Origin: Lachnospiraceae bacterium
Lineage (GTDB): Bacteria; Bacillota; Clostridia; Lachnospirales; Lachnospiraceae
NCBI GenBank assembly: GCA_021202715.1
Contig: JAJQCL010000034.1
Coordinates: 11,691 to 24,089, forward strand
DNA: 12,399 nt
Reading direction: 5' to 3'
Positions 7,008-12,399 of the stretch are shown piece by piece. A program made the translations under genes and the position numbers. The notes under the pieces are model-generated. The model ran no database searches. It saw nothing but the letters and a program-made list of their open reading frames with translations, and was not told the DNA's origin. Every line of letters starts with the position of its first letter. Positions within the stretch are counted from its first letter, which is position 1.

Positions 7008-8336
7008 ATGACATACGTACAGGAAGTTATGGCGATGGTGAAGCAGATGAATCCTGCGGAGTTTCATCAGGCTGTAAAAGAGGTGCTGGATTCCATCGCG
7101 CCGGTGGTGGAGAAGCACGAGAAGGAATATCGGGAGGCCTGCCTGCTGGAGCGTCTGCTGGAACCGGAGAGAAGCGTCTCCTTCCGCGTGCCGTGGGTGG
7201 ATGATCACGGGAAGCTGCATGTGAACCGCGGATTCCGCGTGCAGTTCAACAGCGCGTTGGGACCGTACAAGGGAGGTCTTCGCTTCCATCCCAGCGTGAA
7301 CCGCAGCAGCATGAATTTCCTGGCTTTTGAGCAGACCTTTAAGAACGCGCTGACCGGCCAGCCCATCGGCGGCGGCAAGGGCGGTTCCAATTTCAATCCC
7401 AAGGGCAAGTCAGACCGCGAGGTGATGGCTTTCTGCCAGAGCTTCATGACCGAGCTCTTCAAATACATCGGACCCAACGAGGATGTGCCGGCTGGCGACA
7501 TCGGCGTGGGCGGCCGCGAGATCGGCTTCCTGTACGGCCAGTACAAGCGGCTGACCAATCAGTTTGAGGGAACTCTTACCGGCAAGGGTCTGTCCTACGG
7601 CGGCTCTCTGGTGCGTACGGAGGCTACCGGCTACGGCCTGGTGTATATCGCCGAGGAGATGCTGCAGGCGCACGGCAGAACGATCGACGGCGCCACGGTG
7701 GTCGTCTCCGGTTCCGGGAATGTCGCCACTTACGCGGTGGAGAAGGCCGAGCAGCTGGGCGCAAAGGTCGTGACGGTCAGCGATTCCAACGGCTATGTGT
7801 ATGATCCCAACGGCATCGATGTGGCGGTGGTCAAGGAGATCAAGGAAGTGCGCCGCGCCCGCATCAGCGAGTATGTGAAGCTGGTGCCCGGTTCGACCTA
7901 TCGGGACGGCAAGAAGGTCTGGGAAGTGAAATGCGACGTGGCGCTGCCCTGCGCCATCCAGAACGAACTGGGCCTGGACGATGCCATGGATCTGGTGGAG
8001 AACGGCTGCATCGCCGTGGCGGAGGGTGCGAACATGCCGACCACCCGCGAGGCGACCGACTATCTGCAGTCGAAGGGCATCCTCTTCATGCCCGGCAAGG
8101 CGTCCAACGCCGGCGGCGTGGCCGTGTCCGCTCTGGAAATGTCCCAGAACAGCATGCGGGTGCACCGGAGCTTTGAGAGCGTCGATCAGGAGCTGCGCGA
8201 GATCATGAAGGATATCTTCCATCAGGTATCCGGCGCTGCCGAGGATTACAACCAGGCCGGAAATTATGTGACCGGCGCCAATATCGCCGGATTCCGCAAG
8301 GTCGTCAAGGGCATGCGGGAGCAGGGCTGGGTGTAA
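7008..8336 (+). CDS. gdhA: NADP-type glutamate dehydrogenase
   Basis: Catalyses the reversible reductive amination of 2-oxoglutarate with ammonium to glutamate in the cytoplasm, linking the TCA/fermentation carbon pool to nitrogen assimilation. It is 442 aa, matching the hexameric family I enzymes. The substrate region reads GPYKGGLRFHPSVN (85-98, Lys88), followed by the active-site PIGGGKGGSNFNPKGKSD (119-136, Lys124), PAGDIGVGGREIGFLYGQYKRL (161-182, Asp164) and the dinucleotide loop VSGSGNVATYA (233-243). The C-terminal part, ANMPTT and MPGKASNAGGVAVSALEMSQNS, is also standard. NADP preference is inferred from similarity to E. coli-type GdhA, not from a decisive residue. ATG 7008 has AAGGAGG 10 bases upstream. 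It is a single-gene unit with a strong promoter, a long structured leader and a terminator. Confidence 0.97.
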   Translation: MTYVQEVMAMVKQMNPAEFHQAVKEVLDSIAPVVEKHEKEYREACLLERLLEPERSVSFRVPWVDDHGKLHVNRGFRVQFNSALGPYKGGLRFHPSVNRSSMNFLAFEQTFKNALTGQPIGGGKGGSNFNPKGKSDREVMAFCQSFMTELFKYIGPNEDVPAGDIGVGGREIGFLYGQYKRLTNQFEGTLTGKGLSYGGSLVRTEATGYGLVYIAEEMLQAHGRTIDGATVVVSGSGNVATYAVEKAEQLGAKVVTVSDSNGYVYDPNGIDVAVVKEIKEVRRARISEYVKLVPGSTYRDGKKVWEVKCDVALPCAIQNELGLDDAMDLVENGCIAVAEGANMPTTREATDYLQSKGILFMPGKASNAGGVAVSALEMSQNSMRVHRSFESVDQELREIMKDIFHQVSGAAEDYNQAGNYVTGANIAGFRKVVKGMREQGWV

Positions 8337-8363
8337 AATCTCCAGAAAAAATTCTGAATATAA

Positions 8364-8398
8364 AGAGGCCGACGGAGTGATCCGCCGGTCTCTCTTTT
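8364..8398. terminator. Bidirectional terminator between gdhA and the convergent surface protein gene
   Basis: AGAGGCCGACGGA (8364-8376) pairs with TCCGCCGGTCTCT (8381-8393): 13 positions with one G-T pair and one mismatch, closing a GTGA loop. CTTTTC follows on the plus strand; TTTATATTC and then a longer T-run follow on the minus strand. It can serve both converging genes. Confidence 0.85.
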
Positions 8399-8442
8399 CG
8401 TCTTATGGAAAACGATCTCGAGGGCTTTATCTCTGTGGGCCC

Positions 8443-8473
8443 GGTGCAAAGCACAGCGCGGGTCCTTTGCACC
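8443..8473. repeat. Perfect 9-bp inverted repeat between the convergent genes
   Basis: GGTGCAAAG (8443-8451) and CTTTGCACC (8465-8473) are exact inverse complements around a 13-base loop. No T-run follows on either strand, so it is not a typical terminator. A second imperfect hairpin (8478-8507) lies next to it, right after the surface protein stop codon on the minus strand. Confidence 0.6.
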
Positions 8474-8506
8474 TGCAGCCGGAAGAAAGAAGTGATCTTC
8501 TTCGGG

Positions 8507-11500
8507 CTATTTTCGTTGCCTCTGCCCGTAGATTGCCAGCCCTGTTATCCCGGCCACGGCCAGAAGAAACAGAACGCACCACAGAGCCAGATGGCTGTCA
8601 TCTCCGGTCTCCGGCGTGTCCGTGCTCGCCGCGTCGGCGTCTGTGTCCCCGGTCTCTGAACTGTCAGCGTCTGCATCGCTGGAGTCTTCGTCGTCAGGAT
8701 CTGTATCCTCGTCCTCCGGGCTGTCTGTGCCGGAGCTGTCGGAATCGGAGCTGCTTTCCTCCGTTTCCTCCCCGCTCGAATCACATTCTGAACTGGTTTC
8801 TTCCGGTGTGTCAGTGGTCGTTTCGGCCTCAGAGGTTTCCGTGACGCTGGTAACGGTATAGGACACTGTGGGTTTTGAAAAGTCTTCCGGTGTCCCGCTG
8901 TTTCCCTCGGAATCGACCGGATACAGCCGCGCCACATTGTTTGTATACAGACTATAGCTGCTGCTGCCGTCATTGTTTTCCCCGTATTGGTCGTATGAAC
9001 CATAAACACCGGCGGTGGTCTGCGGATTCGTCAGCTTCACGCGGTACGTCAGCTGCACCTGATTGTTTTTTGTAACAGGCACGTTGATCTGCAGAATAAA
9101 ACATTCTTCATAGGATGTGTCCTGATACGTTGTTCCGTTCGGATAATACGTCAGAACATAGGGATAGGTTGTGCCGTCGGAGCTGCCAGTTGCGGAGCCG
9201 AAGCCATACGTGTACTCATCAATCTGCGTCACAGACAGCGCCGTGCCGTCGACGGTCAGGGTCAGGCAGTCGATATCATTGACAAAATCAAAATCATAGG
9301 CAATTCCCTCCGCATCCACGCTGTCACCGATCTCATCGACGATCACGCTGCCGGCCGCCACCAGCTGGATGAGTTCATCTTCGACGTCCGCGAAAATGGT
9401 TTCGGCCTCTGCGTCGCTGCTCTCATAGCGCGTGACATAGCTTTCCAGCCAGGTCTTGAACTCGTCGGTAAATTTCGTATAGCTTGTTCCAGAATAGTAC
9501 GGGTACGTGACCATGATGACATGGGACTCGTCGGAAGCGGCCACGATGGAGGTCGCCGCATAGTAACAGGCGGCTTCATAGGTTGAATAATACCCTGCAC
9601 CGGTGAGGGCTTCGCTCCACGAAGCGACACCTTCATCGCCGACGGAGGCGGTTTCATACTGGCTTTTGGTCATGGCATAGTTCCCGATTGTTTCACCGCT
9701 CTGGCCATCCGCCCAGACGTCGCTGAAAGACGGAACCGTAACCCCATTTGTTTCGTAATACTCCCAATACTCACCATAACGATAAAACCAATCGTCATTT
9801 CGGTTCCAGCCTACCGTTGTTCCATTTCCGTACTGGTAGGTCTGGGACACCGCTTCACCGCTGGCACTGTCATACCAGGTGCGCGCGCCGCCGTCGGTGA
9901 GGATGATCATGTATTTATCACTTTCATCTACCGCTGTATCACTGTTAAGCAGCATCCGGGCAATCTCCACACCGGCCTGCAGGTTGCTGCCGGAGCGGCC
10001 GTAGCCCTTCTTTCCTTCCGTGTTCTCGCCGTATTCTTCGTCCGTCATTTCAGCGATCAGAGCGCTGTAATTTGTGTCGTCCAGATTCAGAAGTTCGCTG
10101 TTATAAAGAATGGGAGTCGATCCGCCGAAGATGACCACGCCCGCCTTGACGTCCAGATTTTCATAATTCAGAAGGCTTTTGAGCAGCTCAGCCGCCTGTT
10201 CGACCAGATCCTCCTCATCGGTACTGGTGGATCCGTCCAGTACAAAGACCACATCCAGATCTCCCGTATAGCTCGCGGAAGGAAGGGAGAGTGTCACATC
10301 CGATTCATAGTTCTCATCTAATTCAGTCGCTTCCTTGGATTTCGAGATATCCAAGTTCGGCGGATTCCCCGTAGAGGCTTTATTATATTTTGTGAAGGAC
10401 ACGAAGGTTTCTTCTTCGATGTCACCTTCCCACGACCCGTCGGAAACGGCCGAGGTATAGCCTTTGGCGGAAGTCTCCGTCACGCTGTAGGCGGCTCCCA
10501 GAGGCAATCCGGAAATGGTCACGGACTCTCCGTCCGATAGGGTAAACGTGCCGACGCCATCCTCCAGCTCCACGTCGCCGTATGTTCCGGTCAGCGTAAG
10601 ACCGGTCGCTTCTGCCACATCATCGGTGCTGATCAAGACGGTAAAAGTGAAATCCTTGTCGGTGTCTCCTCCTTCTACTGTTTTGGAGATCGTCAGACTT
10701 CCCGCATCCAGGTAGTTCAGTGAAAATGTCGTATAGCCGTATCCGACGGCCGACCCATAGCCGGAAAAGGTGATACTGGTCGTGGTTCGCTCCGCCGGAT
10801 TTTTGATGGCCGCTGCCTGGTTTGGATACGTGTCAGAATTGACGCTCCAGACCGCCGCGAAAGCGCCTTCCGGCAGGACGGTCATCAGGGTTGTCGTTCC
10901 GGGGCACCAGCCATCCGCATTCTTTTCGCTGAAATCAACGGTTTCTGATACGAGATACCCATGATCATAGGTATTAACGCTCAGATAATTCTCCATCAAT
11001 ACCGAGGAATAATTCTGCAGTCCGAAATAAGCGTAGGTAAATGTATTTCCGGATAATGTAAGGGTTAAATTTGTTGAGTCGGCATCGCCGACCAGAGAGC
11101 CGCAGGTCGTACTTTCCGTCCCGGTAACGAGGTTATTCGTGACAGTCAGAGTTACATCCTGATAGACTTCGCCGTGGACGAACAGATCACAGTTTTGTAC
11201 CGTATTTTGATCTGCAATGACATTCGTACAGGTGAAGAAATTCATGACCATATAAAACCCGCTGAACGTGCAGTTCTTTACCGTCAGATCATCGCACGCT
11301 GTGGCAAGCAGCGCATAGCCCAGTTCCCCGGCGACAGTCCCGCTGCCAGTAAAGCTGCAGTTTTCAACGGTAAGAGAAACGGAAGAGTCCTGTATGAACA
11401 GAGCTGCCGCGGAGGTCCAGTCTGCCGGATCATAGCTGTCATCGAGAGAGAAAAGGATCTCAAAACCATCCAGCGTCACCGTAGAATTTACGGTCCTGGT

Positions 11501-11817
11501 ACTGGTTATATTGATTATGGCATCTTCCGTCGTGACAAGGCTCAGCCCGTCCAGTCCGGCAGGAATGTCAAAGCCGTCGTATTGTCCGGCTTTGACGAAA
11601 ATGGTCCAGTCTTCACCCCCCCAATTACTCTATTAATATAGTCAATAGCGGCGGCAATTGTCTGATAGGTGTTTCCCTCTTCCTCACTGGCATGGATGTC
11701 AACGGTCAGCGTTTTTTCGCTGTTTGCCGCTGTGGCTGACACAGCCATTGCTGTGCTGAACAGAAAGACAAGGGACAGAAGAATGAATACGGAAACCGCT
11801 CTTTTTATGAGTATCAT
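8507..11817 (-). CDS. Sortase-anchored VWA-domain surface protein (pilus-tip/adhesin-like), frameshifted at a G7 tract
   Basis: Very large wall-anchored protein, 1103 aa if the frame break is ignored. Order: signal peptide (1-30, hydrophobic core then AMA-VSATA); beta-helix-like region (about 35-310) with repeated LTVENCSF, LTVKNCTFSGF and LTLTLSGNTF rungs; pilin-type isopeptide domain (about 372-480) with LTISKTVEG (Lys379) and VTETSAKGY (Glu448); VWA domain (about 515-815) with MIDAS DGSTS at 528-532 and TDGG at 641-644; acidic Ser/Asp/Thr/Glu stalk (about 990-1067); TPETG (1068-1072), a membrane segment and QRQRK. Start ATG 11817 has GAGGTGAT just upstream. In this sequence the N-terminal frame meets seven Gs (minus strand, 11622-11616) and stops at 11542 after 91 aa; the rest needs one more G or a -1 slip. 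Adhesion or pilus-tip function is inferred from domains. No sortase gene is in the window. Confidence 0.88.
11567..11596 (-). other. Perfect 9-bp hairpin in the coding RNA just after the G7 tract
   Basis: On the minus-strand RNA, GTCAAAGCC (11596-11588) pairs exactly with GGCTTTGAC (11575-11567) around a 12-base loop. It begins 19 bases after the last G of the G7 run. Such a hairpin can stimulate -1 slippage, but the usual spacing is 5-9 bases and one stem of this size could occur by chance in 12 kb. Confidence 0.4.
11616..11622 (-). repeat. G7 homopolymer at the frame break of the surface protein gene
   Basis: Seven Cs on the plus strand, seven Gs in the coding strand. With seven, the frame reads IGGV and stops at 11542. 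With eight or five it reads into the long domain-bearing frame. With six a TGA follows at once. It is the only break between the signal peptide and the rest of the protein. Confidence 0.85.
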
Positions 11818-11901
11818 GAAATCATCACCTCGTTTTCGGCAACAACATCCTTGTTCACAAAATGTGGCTTCGGTTGCCCGGGAAACAGGAAAGACAACCG
11901 T

Positions 11902-11929
11902 TTGCAAAGTGTTTCAACTGTGTTATACT
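11902..11929 (+). promoter_or_regulatory. Predicted promoter of the divergent peptidoglycan-binding protein gene
   Basis: TTGCAA (11902-11907), 16 bases, then TATACT (11924-11929) preceded by TGT, giving an extended -10. Start of transcription is expected near 11936, about 90 bases before the ATG at 12026. Confidence 0.7.
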
Positions 11930-11971
11930 AACGGGGAACGGCCAAAAAGACGTTTTTTATAGTATATATCT

Positions 11972-12000
11972 ATTATTTGTCAGAAGTGTTAAAATGTCAA
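11972..12000 (-). promoter_or_regulatory. Predicted promoter of the surface protein gene
   Basis: On the minus strand, TTGACA (12000-11995), a 17-base spacer and AATAAT (11977-11972). The -35 is consensus and the -10 has one mismatch. Transcription would start near 11965 and run through the opposing promoter, giving a leader of about 150 bases. Confidence 0.6.
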
Positions 12001-12025
12001 GGAGTAATTGTGGAGGAAAAAAACA

Positions 12026-12399
12026 ATGAAAATGCAGGTAGCCATTCCCCTGTTTCTGGCGGGGATTACTCTGGCGGCCTTCGGCAGCCCACGGGCGGCG
12101 CAGGGCGCCGTACAGATTGATGACAGCACGGTCATTGAGGAGGGCGTCAGCGCCCAGACGATCGACCTGAGCGGGAAAACGGCGGCGGAAGCCCGGGATC
12201 TTCTGGAAGAAGCATTTCAGGATATCGCGTCTTCTACACTCACCGTCACCTTTGACGGGCAGACCGCGGAGATCACGCCCGGCGAGCTGGGCCTGTCCTG
12301 GGATGTGGACGCGGCGGTGGAGGCAGCGGCTTCCCTCGGGAAGAGCGCTCTGCTCATTTCCCGGTATAAGACGCCGGCAGACATGAAAGCGCCCGGCGT
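12026..12399 (+). CDS. Exported protein with peptidoglycan-binding domain of the VanW/L,D-transpeptidase type (3'-truncated)
   Basis: The frame is open to the window end, giving 124 codons plus two bases. GGAGG at 12012-12016 is 9 bases before the ATG. The start MKMQVAIPLFLAGITLAAFG looks like a signal peptide, with possible cleavage near AAQG-AVQ. The next part, EEGVSAQTIDLSGKTAAEARDLLEEAF, then a TLTVTFDGQTAEI strand and ELGLSWDVDAAVEAAASLGKSALLISRYK, matches the repeat that precedes VanW or YkuD catalytic domains in Firmicutes (putative peptidoglycan-binding domain 4). The catalytic part, if any, lies beyond the window, so the enzyme type is unknown. It would act outside the membrane, on or in the wall. 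It is divergent from the sortase-anchored surface protein and may be coexpressed or counter-expressed with it. Confidence 0.8.
   Translation, partial: MKMQVAIPLFLAGITLAAFGSPRAAQGAVQIDDSTVIEEGVSAQTIDLSGKTAAEARDLLEEAFQDIASSTLTVTFDGQTAEITPGELGLSWDVDAAVEAAASLGKSALLISRYKTPADMKAPG

Larger units (their letters stand above)
11818..12025. promoter_or_regulatory. Shared divergent control region
   Basis: 208 bases between the surface protein and the divergent exported protein, AT-rich from about 11955. It holds predicted promoters for both genes (annotated separately). A 6-bp inverted repeat CGGTTG (11871-11876)/CAACCG (11895-11900) lies just before the plus -35, and AAAAAGACGTTTTTT is at about 11944-11958. 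No gene was seen. Confidence 0.6.

Noticed and set aside
7410..8222. 270-codon minus-strand frame opposite gdhA
   Set aside because: His/Leu/Ala/Gly-rich shadow of the gdhA codons with no motif.
11815..11907. Upstream ATG at 11907 as start of the surface protein
   Set aside because: It would put about 30 Cys/Arg-rich residues before a good signal peptide. ATG 11817 has GAGGTGAT close upstream.

Overview
The window looks like chromosome from a Gram-positive gut-type bacterium, most likely a mid-to-high-GC member of the Clostridia (Lachnospiraceae-like). This is inferred from strong AGGAGG ribosome sites, an Opp/Dpp peptide-uptake lipoprotein, a sortase-anchored surface protein and a family I glutamate dehydrogenase. 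No taxonomic marker gene is present, so the placement is tentative.

Layout. (1) Positions 1-3131, plus strand: the end of an oligopeptide/dipeptide ABC transporter operon. It holds the C-terminal part of a DppD/OppD-type ATPase, a DppF/OppF-type ATPase interrupted by an in-frame TAG, and the substrate-binding lipoprotein. A hairpin terminator follows, only a few bases before the next ribosome site. (2) Positions 3235-6651, plus strand: a metallo-beta-lactamase-fold hydrolase, a LysR-type regulator and a type B carboxylesterase, ended by a textbook terminator at 6670-6698. (3) Positions 6652-8398: a strong promoter, a structured 5' leader of about 177 nt with attenuator-like alternative pairings and tandem 16-bp repeats, then the NADP-type glutamate dehydrogenase gene gdhA and a terminator that can work in both directions. 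(4) Positions 8507-11817, minus strand: one very large surface protein gene encoding a signal peptide, beta-helix-like region, pilin-type isopeptide domain, von Willebrand A domain, acidic Ser/Asp/Thr stalk and TPETG sortase signal. It is split by a frameshift at a run of seven Gs near its 5' end. (5) Positions 12026-12399, plus strand: the start of a divergent exported protein with a VanW/L,D-transpeptidase-type peptidoglycan-binding domain, cut by the window end.

How it fits together. The left half joins peptide import to hydrolases and a regulator that may process or respond to imported compounds, and gdhA links carbon and nitrogen metabolism; both links are inferred from order and family only. 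The right end is a cell-surface locus in which an adhesin and a wall-associated protein diverge from a shared 208-bp region, with two predicted promoters facing each other.

Most worth a second look: the G7 tract that could switch the adhesin on or off or act as a slippage site, the gdhA leader RNA, the nonsense codon in the OppF-type ATPase, and the face-to-face promoters. No tRNA, rRNA, CRISPR array, insertion sequence or phage gene was seen.
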